Shown in pieces: positions 56,124 to 62,940 of a DNA stretch of 64,000 nucleotides. The notes beneath the pieces are model-generated. The model searched no databases, was not told the DNA's origin, and saw only the letters and a list, made by a program, of their open reading frames with translations. Position numbers and translations under genes: made by a program. Origin of the DNA: Nocardioides panzhihuensis (lineage in GTDB: Bacteria; Actinomycetota; Actinomycetes; Propionibacteriales; Nocardioidaceae); assembly GCF_013408335.1 (NCBI RefSeq), contig NZ_JACBZR010000001.1:2666001-2730000 (forward strand). The letters run 5' to 3'. How positions within the stretch are numbered: position 1 is the first letter of the stretch; each line of letters starts with the position of its first letter.

Positions 56124-56804
56124 ATGAGCGATGTCCCCTCCACTTATACAGGCGCCGTGAAACCGGGCGGCCCGGCCGACGTGCGTGAGCTCGGCGGCCT
56201 GACCGTCACCAAGGTGGCCGTCGACGCGCAGATGTCCAACAACTGCTATCTGCTGCGCTGCCGGTCCACCGGCGAGCAGCTCCTGATCGACGCCGCGGCC
56301 GAGCCCGAGACCCTGCTCCCCCTCATCGGAGAGGAGCTGGCCACCGTCGTCACCACCCACCAGCACTGGGACCACCATCGAGCCCTGGCGGAGGTCGTCG
56401 CCGCGACCGGCGCCGTGGTCCTGGCCGGAGAGCCCGATGCCGCCGCGATCACGGAGGCCACCGGCGTACCTGTCTCTCGCCCTCTCTCCCACGGCGACAC
56501 CGTCACCGTCGGCCGCTGCGACCTCGAGGTGATCGCGCTGCGCGGTCACACGCCCGGGTCGGTCGCGCTCGTCTACCACGACCCCGAGGGCACGCCTCAC
56601 CTGTGGACGGGCGACAGCCTCTTCCCAGGGGGTCCTGGGCGGACAACAACTCCCGAGGACTTCGGATCGCTGATGGACGACCTGGAGACGAGGATCTTCG
56701 GTCGCCTGCCGGACGAGACGTGGTTCTACCCTGGTCACGGCGACGACTCCACGCTCGGCGCGGAGCGGCCCCATCTCGCGGAGTGGCGCTCGCGGGGGTG
56801 GTGA
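56124..56804 (+). CDS. Metallo-beta-lactamase-fold hydrolase (glyoxalase II-like)
   Basis: A 226-residue MBL-fold protein. The HxHxDH motif is THQHWDHH, with further ligands in RGHTPGS, WTGDSLFPGG and YPGHGDDS. It resembles hydroxyacylglutathione hydrolase-type enzymes, which in Actinobacteria may act on mycothiol thioesters. The start at 56124 has GGGGG upstream; it is divergent from uvrA. Confidence 0.87.
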   Translation: MSDVPSTYTGAVKPGGPADVRELGGLTVTKVAVDAQMSNNCYLLRCRSTGEQLLIDAAAEPETLLPLIGEELATVVTTHQHWDHHRALAEVVAATGAVVLAGEPDAAAITEATGVPVSRPLSHGDTVTVGRCDLEVIALRGHTPGSVALVYHDPEGTPHLWTGDSLFPGGPGRTTTPEDFGSLMDDLETRIFGRLPDETWFYPGHGDDSTLGAERPHLAEWRSRGW

Positions 56805-56829
56805 CGCCGACCCGAACAGCCCCGAACGG

Positions 56830-57339
56830 CTAGCCCCCGGTCCGACCGAGCGACTGCGACTGCGGCTCCTCGCTGGGACTCGCTGTCTCGGTCGGCGTCG
56901 GCTCCGCGGTCGGCTCGGCGGGATCGGTGGGCTCGGCCGTCGGCTCCGGCTCTGAGGTGCGCGTGGGGTCCGAGGTGGGCGTCGAGCCGGCGGTCCGACC
57001 GGGCTCGGCCAGTTCGCGCGGAGGCTTCGGACGGTTCGGGTCCGCACCCATGGTCGGGCTGGGCTCGCCAGGATCGTCGATCGTGCCGTGGTGATCCTCG
57101 GCGGCACCACCCGGACGCGCGGGCGCGCCGGTGGACGGCTCCTCGGACAGCTTCGCGGCGGGGATCGGCGGCAGCGGATCCACATCGGGGTACGTGTCCT
57201 CGACACCCTCGTACCCGGTGAGCGGGTCACGATCAGGGCGCTCGCCCCCGGCCAGACCAGCGACAAGGACGATCGCCCCGAGACCGGTCATGACCGCGCC
57301 GGCCAGGATGCCCGCAATGGCGACCTGCTTGATGTGCAA
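56830..57339 (-). CDS. Membrane-anchored Pro/Thr-rich protein, paralogue 1
   Basis: A 169-residue protein starting LHIKQVAIAGILAG at a TTG codon, set by AGGAG five bases upstream; no ATG or GTG fits. One N-terminal hydrophobic helix (about residues 4-28) is followed by a long extracytoplasmic tail very rich in Pro, Thr, Glu and Ser (EPTAEPTDPAEPTAEPTPTE). Its start is nearly identical in pattern to the next gene (LHxKQxAxAG). It looks like a wall-spanning spacer or a short anchored protein; its function is unknown. Confidence 0.65.
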   Translation of the reverse strand: MHIKQVAIAGILAGAVMTGLGAIVLVAGLAGGERPDRDPLTGYEGVEDTYPDVDPLPPIPAAKLSEEPSTGAPARPGGAAEDHHGTIDDPGEPSPTMGADPNRPKPPRELAEPGRTAGSTPTSDPTRTSEPEPTAEPTDPAEPTAEPTPTETASPSEEPQSQSLGRTGG

Positions 57340-57447
57340 CTCGACTCCTGTACCCGCCCCGCGCGTGGTGTGGCGCACAGCCTAGGGCAGCGAGGCCTCG
57401 AGCGTTACCCTCCCCGGGGCATCGCGACCGGCACTCAGGAGCCGAGA

Positions 57448-57990
57448 TCAGTCAGTGGGCGGGTCCGAGGGGTCGGGCTCGCCGGTGTCCGACTCGCTCG
57501 GCGACTCGGTCGGCTCGCTCGGCGACTCGGTCGGCTGGCTCGGCGACTCGGTCGGCTGGCTCGGCGACTCGGTCGGCTGGCTCGGCGACTCACCGGGCTC
57601 GCTGGGCGACCCGCCGGGTCCGCCCGGCCTGCCCGTCGGCCTGGGCTCCGACGGAATCTGAGTGGGGCGTGCCGGGACCGGGGACATCGAGCCCGGCGCC
57701 GACTCCTCGACCGCACGCGGGCTCGCCGGGACCGACTCGCCGGCCTCCGGCGCCTCGCTCCCTGGAGCCCGACTGAACGGACCGCTCTGCGTCGGCGTCG
57801 AGGAAGACTTCTCCAGCGGTGCCACCGGCGAGACCGGTGAGATCAGGCTGACCCCGGACTCGTCTGTGGCGTAGCTGTGGCCTGGCTCCTCGGCTCCGGC
57901 GTTTCCGACGATCAACCCACCGATCCCGATGCTCGTCATGGCCAGCCCTGTAGCCATACCGGCCAAGGCGATCTGCTTGCGGTGCAACAC
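57448..57990 (-). CDS. Membrane-anchored Pro/Ser-rich protein, paralogue 2
   Basis: A 180-residue protein beginning (GTG at 57990 or TTG at 57987) LHRKQIALAGMATGLAMTSI, an N-terminal hydrophobic helix, followed by an extracytoplasmic low-complexity domain. The C-terminal part is a 7-residue repeat (PTESPSQ) ending in PDPSDPPTD. Shared start pattern and architecture identify it as a paralogue of the neighbouring gene, with 108 bp between. The GGGGGA at 57995 fits either start. I do not recognise a family; related roles in the cell envelope are likely. Confidence 0.62.
   Translation of the reverse strand: MLHRKQIALAGMATGLAMTSIGIGGLIVGNAGAEEPGHSYATDESGVSLISPVSPVAPLEKSSSTPTQSGPFSRAPGSEAPEAGESVPASPRAVEESAPGSMSPVPARPTQIPSEPRPTGRPGGPGGSPSEPGESPSQPTESPSQPTESPSQPTESPSEPTESPSESDTGEPDPSDPPTD
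57499..57592 (-). repeat. 21-bp tandem repeat in paralogue 2 (about 4.5 copies)
   Basis: Units at 57499, 57520, 57541, 57562 and a partial copy at 57583 encode PTESPSQ/E heptads. Units two to four are identical. Copy number can change without frameshift. Confidence 0.9.
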
Positions 57991-58146
57991 GATTCCCCCG
58001 TGATACCAACGACTCGACAAGTTCTCTGGTCGTGCACAGTAGACCCACAAAGATCGAAACTGTGCGACCACTATCGGAGTGTCGAGCCTCGCTGGCAAGT
58101 CCTCGGCATCTATCGTTCGACCGATATAACTCCTGGTAGGACCTCT

Positions 58147-58163
58147 GTTCGCCCCGGGCGAAC
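58147..58163. promoter_or_regulatory. ClgR-type operator upstream of the PopR/ClgR-like gene
   Basis: GTTCGCCCCGGGCGAAC is a perfect 17-bp palindrome that matches the ClgR site GTTCGC-N5-GCG. It lies 40 bp before the start of the regulator gene, just upstream of a -10-like TAAGGT (58191-58196). Confidence 0.75.
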
Positions 58164-58202
58164 GGCCCGCTCGGCCCATCCGCGCAGCGCTAAGGTGGGG
58201 TC

Positions 58203-58523
58203 ATGGGCGAATTGATCAGGTTTCCCGGCCACCCGCTGCCGGACGAGGACAAGCCGGCGCCGCTGTGGCGTGAGGCAGCCGGCCAGGTGATCCGCGAGGA
58301 GCGGTCCCGCCAGGAGCGTACGCTCGCCGACGTCGCCGGCGATGCCGGCGTCTCGACGCAATACCTCTCCGAGATCGAGCGCGGCCGCAAGGAGCCCAGC
58401 TCCGAGATGCTCGAGGCCGTGGGCGGTGCCCTCGGTCTGGGTCTCGTCGACCTCACCGAGCGGGTCACCCGCACGCTGCGCGCGGGCGCCCGCCTCTCCG
58501 GCCCCCTGGCTCTCGCCGCCTGA
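58203..58523 (+). CDS. PopR/ClgR-like XRE regulator of clp genes with a degron-like tail
   Basis: A 106-residue protein with one XRE helix-turn-helix (about residues 29-75: TLADVAGDAGVSTQYLSEIE then RGRKEPSSEMLEAVGGAL). The YLSEIERGRKEPSSE segment is typical of ClgR and PopR, activators of clp genes in Actinobacteria. The C-terminus reads GPLALAA, resembling the ssrA tail and the C-terminal Ala pair reported to target PopR and ClgR for Clp degradation. It converges on a clpP pair (15 bp apart). A ClgR-type box lies upstream of it, and a PopR-type box precedes the clpP pair, so it likely regulates both. Confidence 0.78.
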   Translation: MGELIRFPGHPLPDEDKPAPLWREAAGQVIREERSRQERTLADVAGDAGVSTQYLSEIERGRKEPSSEMLEAVGGALGLGLVDLTERVTRTLRAGARLSGPLALAA

Positions 58524-58538
58524 CCCGGTCGGCTCGGC

Positions 58539-59144
58539 TCAGAGCGCCGCGAGCTTGCGGCTCTCCAGCACCCCGTCCGCCAGCCCGTACGCCACAGACT
58601 CCTCGGCGCCCAGGACGAGGTCGCGCTCGGTGTCGGTGTGGACCTTGTCCAGGCTGTGGCCGGTGTGGCGCGCGAGCAGCGCGTCCATCTCGGCGCGCAC
58701 CCGGCTGATCTCCTTCGCCGCGACCTGCAGGTCGGTGACGTCGCCCCGCTGACCGCCCTGTCCCGGCTGCTGCAGCACCACCCGCGCATGCGGGAGCACC
58801 GTACGCCGCCCCGGCTCCCCCGCGGCCAGGAGCACCGCCGCCGAGCCGGCCGCCTGGCCCACGCACGTGGTCGCGACCGTGGCCCGGATGAACTGCATCG
58901 TGTCGTAGATGCCGAACATCGCGGTCGGGTCCCCGCCGGGCGAGCTGAGATAGAGGTTGATCTCGGAGTCCGGGGACTCCGACTCCAAGTGCAGCAGCTG
59001 CGCGATGACGACGTTGGCGACGCCGTCGTCGATCGGAGTGCCGATGTAGATGATCCGGTCCGAGAGCAGCCGGCTGTAGATGTCGACCGCACGCTCGCCG
59101 TTGCGGGTCTTCTCGACGACCGAGGGGATCGTGTACGAGCTCAT
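58539..59144 (-). CDS. clpP: ATP-dependent Clp protease proteolytic subunit (second of pair)
   Basis: A 201-residue ClpP-fold serine protease with triad Ser101 ([11 protein letters not shown]), His119 (PHARVV) and Asp171 (TDTERDLVL). It follows the other clpP gene after 79 bp and starts at an ATG with GGAGGTGG upstream. In Actinobacteria paired ClpP proteins form mixed 14-mers with ClpC/ClpX. The surrounding regulator and PopR-like box suggest equivalence to clpP3/clpP4 of Streptomyces. Confidence 0.93.
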   Translation of the reverse strand: MSSYTIPSVVEKTRNGERAVDIYSRLLSDRIIYIGTPIDDGVANVVIAQLLHLESESPDSEINLYLSSPGGDPTAMFGIYDTMQFIRATVATTCVGQAAGSAAVLLAAGEPGRRTVLPHARVVLQQPGQGGQRGDVTDLQVAAKEISRVRAEMDALLARHTGHSLDKVHTDTERDLVLGAEESVAYGLADGVLESRKLAAL

Positions 59145-59223
59145 CGGGCCACCTCCGTAGCGCAAGCGCCAGAATACGGACGCGGCCCGATGAACGATCC
59201 GACGTTCGCTCGCTGACGCTCGC

Positions 59224-59856
59224 TCATCGGGCACCACCGGCAGGGGACAGGCCGAAGGCGACGCCGCGCTGCTGCACCGGCGTCACCGACTGCACGTCGT
59301 TGAGCACCTCGTCCACGAACCCGTACTCGCGCGCCTCCTCCGCGGTGAACCATCGGTCCCGTAGCGAGTCCTTGTCGATCTGCTCGACGCTCTGGCCGGT
59401 GTGTGAGGCGGTGATCCGCAGCATCTGCTCGGTCATCCGCGCCAGCCGCGCCGCCTGCACCTCGATGTCGGCCGCGGACCCGCCGATCCCGGCCGACCCC
59501 TTGTGGAGCAGCACCTCGGTGTGCGGCAGGACGTAGCGCTTCCCCGGCGTGCCTGCGGTGAGCAGGAACTGCCCCATGCTCGCAGCCATCCCCATCCCGA
59601 GCGTGGAGACGTCGTTGGGGATCAGGTGCATCACGTCGTAGATCGCCATCCCGGCCGTCACCGAGCCGCCGGGCGAGTTGATGTAGAGGGAGATGTCACG
59701 GTGCGGGTCCTCGGCACTGAGCAGGAGCAGCTGCGCGCAGATCCGGTTGGCGATCGCGTCGTCCACCTCCTGGCCGAGCACGATGATCCGCTGGTTCTGG
59801 AGTCTTGCCGTCAGCTGCTCGTCGAGCGGCCCGGCACTGATGGGTGTCTGAGTCAT
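59224..59856 (-). CDS. clpP: ATP-dependent Clp protease proteolytic subunit (first of pair)
   Basis: A 210-residue ClpP with triad Ser93 (GMAASMGQF), His112 (LPHTEVLLH) and Asp163 ([10 protein letters not shown]), and the usual [16 protein letters not shown]. It lies first in the two-gene unit. Its start is at 59856, and a palindromic box at 59892-59918 lies 36 bp upstream, in the position of an activator site. It would be expressed when the regulator escapes degradation. Confidence 0.94.
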   Translation of the reverse strand: MTQTPISAGPLDEQLTARLQNQRIIVLGQEVDDAIANRICAQLLLLSAEDPHRDISLYINSPGGSVTAGMAIYDVMHLIPNDVSTLGMGMAASMGQFLLTAGTPGKRYVLPHTEVLLHKGSAGIGGSAADIEVQAARLARMTEQMLRITASHTGQSVEQIDKDSLRDRWFTAEEAREYGFVDEVLNDVQSVTPVQQRGVAFGLSPAGGAR

Positions 59857-59891
59857 GCCATCGACTCTGACCGAGCCCGAGGCCACGTACC

Positions 59892-59918
59892 AGCGGATCC
59901 GCCGCAGGCAGATCCGCT
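59892..59918. promoter_or_regulatory. PopR-box-like palindrome upstream of the clpP pair
   Basis: Two 12-bp arms (59892-59903 and 59907-59918) flank GCA with one mismatch. The core TCCGCC-GCA-GGCAGA differs by one base from TCTGCC-N3-GGCAGA, the PopR site I recall upstream of Streptomyces clpP3-clpP4. Confidence 0.7.
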
Positions 59919-59942
59919 CACAGCAGAACGCGGGGACCCCGA

Positions 59943-59948
59943 TAGATT
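59943..59948 (+). promoter_or_regulatory. -10 element giving a leaderless start for the dehydrogenase gene
   Basis: TAGATT ends seven bases before the GTG at 59956, the spacing of a leaderless transcript. No -35 match was clear. Confidence 0.4.
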
Positions 59949-59955
59949 CACGGTC

Positions 59956-60906
59956 GTGCGCTGCGTGATTATCGACGACTATCAGGACGTGGCGAGGACG
60001 TACGCCGCTTGGGACTCTCTCGACGGGGTCGAGGTCACCTCGGTGACCGAGCATCTCGACCCGGATGCCCTGGTCCGGGCGCTCGACGGTGTCGAGATCG
60101 TGGTGGCGATGCGAGAGCGGACGCCCTTCCCGGCCGCGGTCCTGGAACGGCTGACGAACCTGAAGCTGCTGGTCACGACCGGGATGCGCAACGCCTCGAT
60201 CGACCTCGCCGCGGCCGAGCGGCTCGGCGTCACGGTGTGCGGCACGCCGTCGAGCCCGCACCCGCCGGTCGAGCTGACCTGGGCGCTGATCCACGCGCTG
60301 ACCCGCCACATCGTCACCGAGGCGAGCAGCGTCACCTGGCAGCGGACCGTCGGCAGCGACCTCCACGGCCGGACCCTCGGTCTGCTCGGGCTCGGCAAGA
60401 TCGGGACCCGGGTCGCGGCGGTCGGGCAGGCGTTCGGGATGGACGTGATCGCCTGGAGTCCTCACCTCACCGCCGAGCGCGCCGAGCCGGCCGGGGTGCA
60501 CGCGGTCGACAAGGCCACCCTGTTCGAGACCAGCGACATCCTCTCGCTCCATCTCGTCCTCTCCGAGACCACCCGGCACATCGTCGGACATGCCGAGCTG
60601 GCCTCGATGAAGCCGACCGCCCACCTGGTCAACACCTCGCGTGCCGGACTGGTCGACACCGAGGCGCTGGTCGCCCACCTCGGCTCCGGCACGATCGCCG
60701 GAGCGGGCCTGGACGTCTTCGACGTCGAGCCGCTGCCCGCCGACGACGTGCTGCGCCACCTCCCGAACGTGGTCGCGACCCCGCACCTCGGCTACGTCAC
60801 CGAGGACAACTACCGCCGCTTCTACGGCGGCGCGGTCGAGGACATCGCCGCCTGGCTGGCCGGCGACCCGACCCGCACCCTCCTGCCGAAGGATCCCGAT
60901 GTCTGA
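59956..60906 (+). CDS. D-2-hydroxyacid dehydrogenase family protein
   Basis: A 316-residue NAD-dependent 2-hydroxyacid dehydrogenase. The nucleotide-binding loop is LGLLGLGKIGTRVAAVG, the catalytic Arg is in VNTSRAGLVD, Glu in DVFDVEPLP and His in ATPHLGYVTED. It reduces a 2-oxoacid or oxidises a D-2-hydroxyacid; the specific substrate is unknown (a phosphoglycerate dehydrogenase-like enzyme is possible). The GTG start is probably leaderless. Its stop overlaps the next gene's start by eight bases. Confidence 0.88.
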   Translation: MRCVIIDDYQDVARTYAAWDSLDGVEVTSVTEHLDPDALVRALDGVEIVVAMRERTPFPAAVLERLTNLKLLVTTGMRNASIDLAAAERLGVTVCGTPSSPHPPVELTWALIHALTRHIVTEASSVTWQRTVGSDLHGRTLGLLGLGKIGTRVAAVGQAFGMDVIAWSPHLTAERAEPAGVHAVDKATLFETSDILSLHLVLSETTRHIVGHAELASMKPTAHLVNTSRAGLVDTEALVAHLGSGTIAGAGLDVFDVEPLPADDVLRHLPNVVATPHLGYVTEDNYRRFYGGAVEDIAAWLAGDPTRTLLPKDPDV

Positions 60907-61609
60907 CCCGATTCACCACGCCGCCGATCTCGCTCCGACCGGAACCCTGCGCGCCTCGATCAACCTCGGCAACCCGGTCCTCGCCCAGGGCACCCCCGAG
61001 GCGCCGAGCGGGGTCACCGTGGACATCGCCCGGGAGCTGGCGAGCCGGCTCGGCGTACCGGTCTCCTTCCAATGCTTCGACGCCGCCCGCAAGTCCTTCG
61101 AGGCGCTGCGGAGCGGGGCCGCAGACGTCGCCTTCCTCGCGGTCGAGCCCGCCCGGGCCGCCGACGTCGAGTTCACTGCGCCGTACGTCCTGATCGAGGG
61201 TGTCTACGCCGTCGCGGCCGACTCCCCGATCCAGACGGCGGACGACGTCGACCGTCCCGGCGTGCGGGTGGGCGTGAAGGAGGGCTCGGCCTACGACCTC
61301 TTCCTGACCCGCACGCTGGAGAACGCCGAGGTCGTACGCGGCGCCGACGGGATCGACGCATTCCGCGACCTCGGGCTCGATGTCGCCGCCGGGATCCGGC
61401 AGCCCCTTGCCCGACACGTCGCCGCCGACCCCGGCCTGCGGCTGGTCGAGCCCCGGTTCATGCAGATCCGGCAGGCCGTGGCGGTCGCGCAGGACCACCG
61501 TCCAGCCACCGTGAGCTTCGTGCACGAGCTGGTCGAGCACCTGAAGGCGAGCGGCCGGATCGCCGAGTCGCTGGCCAGCTCGGGGCAGGACGCGACGGTC
61601 GCTCCCTGA
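60899..61609 (+). CDS. Signal-less type 2 periplasmic-binding-fold protein
   Basis: A 236-residue protein with the SBP_bac_3-like fold: LRASINLGNPVLAQ, VTVDIARELASRLGVPVSFQ, FTAPYVLIEGVYAV and VRVGVKEGSAYDLFLTR are all in order. Substrate-binding proteins of ABC importers normally carry a signal peptide and Cys, but this one begins directly with MSDPIHHAAD and no hydrophobic stretch, so it should be cytoplasmic. It overlaps the dehydrogenase gene by eight bases and probably acts with it, for example as a ligand sensor or an enzyme. Confidence 0.82.
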   Translation: MSDPIHHAADLAPTGTLRASINLGNPVLAQGTPEAPSGVTVDIARELASRLGVPVSFQCFDAARKSFEALRSGAADVAFLAVEPARAADVEFTAPYVLIEGVYAVAADSPIQTADDVDRPGVRVGVKEGSAYDLFLTRTLENAEVVRGADGIDAFRDLGLDVAAGIRQPLARHVAADPGLRLVEPRFMQIRQAVAVAQDHRPATVSFVHELVEHLKASGRIAESLASSGQDATVAP

Positions 61610-62410
61610 TCACCGAGGGCTGCGCCGTACGTAGGGCGTGGTGGTGCCGACCTTGACCAGCCCCGAGCGCTCGAGGATCGGCCGGGAGAACTCGGTCGAG
61701 TCGCTGTGGATGTAGCGCTTGCCGCGAGCGATGGCGGTGCGGGCACGAGCAGCGGTCAGGGCACGGTAGATGCCGCGGCCGCGCCACTTCTCCAGCGTCG
61801 CACCGCCCCAGATGCCGGCGAACTCCGACCCCGGCACCATGTCGATCCGGCCGGCACTGACGATCTCTCCGGCTGCCTCGGCGACCCACATCTCGGACTC
61901 CCCCGCCGCGAGCCCACGCATCAGGCTGACCACGCGAGCTTCCAGAACCGGGGAACCGAAGACACCGTCCTGCATGGTGCTGGCAGCGCGTACGTCCTCC
62001 TCGCTGGTGATGGCGCGCAGACCGACCCCGTCGGGCGGGGCCACGTCCACAGCGAGGAGTCGCGCCTCGCCGACCATGATCGACTCGGGATCCTCTGGCT
62101 CGAACCCGTGCTGCAGCAGCGTCTCGTGCAATCCGGGGGCGTGGTCGTGCCCACGCGTCTTCCACTCGATCTCCTCGATCGCGGGATCGGCACCGAAGTG
62201 CGCCACCGCAGCCGAGACCAGCGCCTCGATTCCCGCCTGGTCGGCCCCACCGAGATCCTGGTAGGAGATGAACCCTCGCCCACCGTCGAAGGTCGCCAGG
62301 CGCAGCGGCCCGTGCCGGGCCACCGACACCGCCCCGGAAGTCTCGGCGTCGGTTCGCAACTGCTCGTCATAGGCTTTCAGCACAGCGCGAAACCTACGCC
62401 GAAGTCGCAT
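61610..62410 (-). CDS. GNAT family N-acetyltransferase
   Basis: A 266-residue protein with a GNAT domain in its C-terminal half: motif A reads WGGATLEKWRGRGIYRALTA, followed by RYIHSDSTEFSRPILERSGL. The N-terminal half may be a second, degenerate GNAT-like module. Its stop abuts the stop of the binding-fold gene with no gap. The ATG at 62410 is used; a GTG at 62383 (MLKAYDEQ) is a reasonable alternative. Confidence 0.78.
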   Translation of the reverse strand: MRLRRRFRAVLKAYDEQLRTDAETSGAVSVARHGPLRLATFDGGRGFISYQDLGGADQAGIEALVSAAVAHFGADPAIEEIEWKTRGHDHAPGLHETLLQHGFEPEDPESIMVGEARLLAVDVAPPDGVGLRAITSEEDVRAASTMQDGVFGSPVLEARVVSLMRGLAAGESEMWVAEAAGEIVSAGRIDMVPGSEFAGIWGGATLEKWRGRGIYRALTAARARTAIARGKRYIHSDSTEFSRPILERSGLVKVGTTTPYVRRSPR

Positions 62411-62496
62411 GCCGAAGCATGTAGTTATCGAGCGGTCGGCTCCGTTCCCCAGTGAATGGCGCTTACAAGGAGCGCCCGAAGTGGAAGGGTGAGGAC

Positions 62497-62940
62497 ATGC
62501 CTCGCTATCTGATGATCCTCGACTACCAAGGCGGCACCGACGACACTCCGGGCGGGATGGCCGGATGGAAGCCGGAGGAGCTGCAGGGTCACATGAGCTA
62601 CTACGAAGCGCTCAACAAGGCCCTGTCCGAGTCCGGCGAGCTGGTGCACGTCGAGGCGCTGACGCCGCCCGACCAGGCGTTCGTGGTGATCTCCGACGGC
62701 ACCGACCGGACCGTCACCGACGGGCCGTTCCAGGAGTTCAAGGAGTGGGTCGCCGGCTACATGATCATCGACGCCGAGACCGAGGGGCGTGCCCTGGAGA
62801 TCGCCGGGCTCTACTCAGCCGCACCCGGTGCCGGCGGCCGGCCGATCCAGCAGCCGATCCAGGTCCGCCGGATGTACCACGGCACCGACGGCTCCTCGGT
62901 CGACGACACCATCGCGTTCGGCGAGGCGAGCATCGAGTGA
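62497..62940 (+). CDS. DGPF/YCII-domain protein linked to an ECF42 sigma factor
   Basis: A 147-residue YCII-related protein with the DGPF signature in TVTDGPFQEFKEWVAGY. The opening strand is MPRYLMILDYQGG. DGPF proteins are the conserved genomic partners of ECF42 sigma factors and have been proposed to act in sensing or response, but no mechanism is established. The start at 62497 has GAGGAC just before it. The stop overlaps the sigma factor start (GTGA). Confidence 0.85.
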   Translation: MPRYLMILDYQGGTDDTPGGMAGWKPEELQGHMSYYEALNKALSESGELVHVEALTPPDQAFVVISDGTDRTVTDGPFQEFKEWVAGYMIIDAETEGRALEIAGLYSAAPGAGGRPIQQPIQVRRMYHGTDGSSVDDTIAFGEASIE

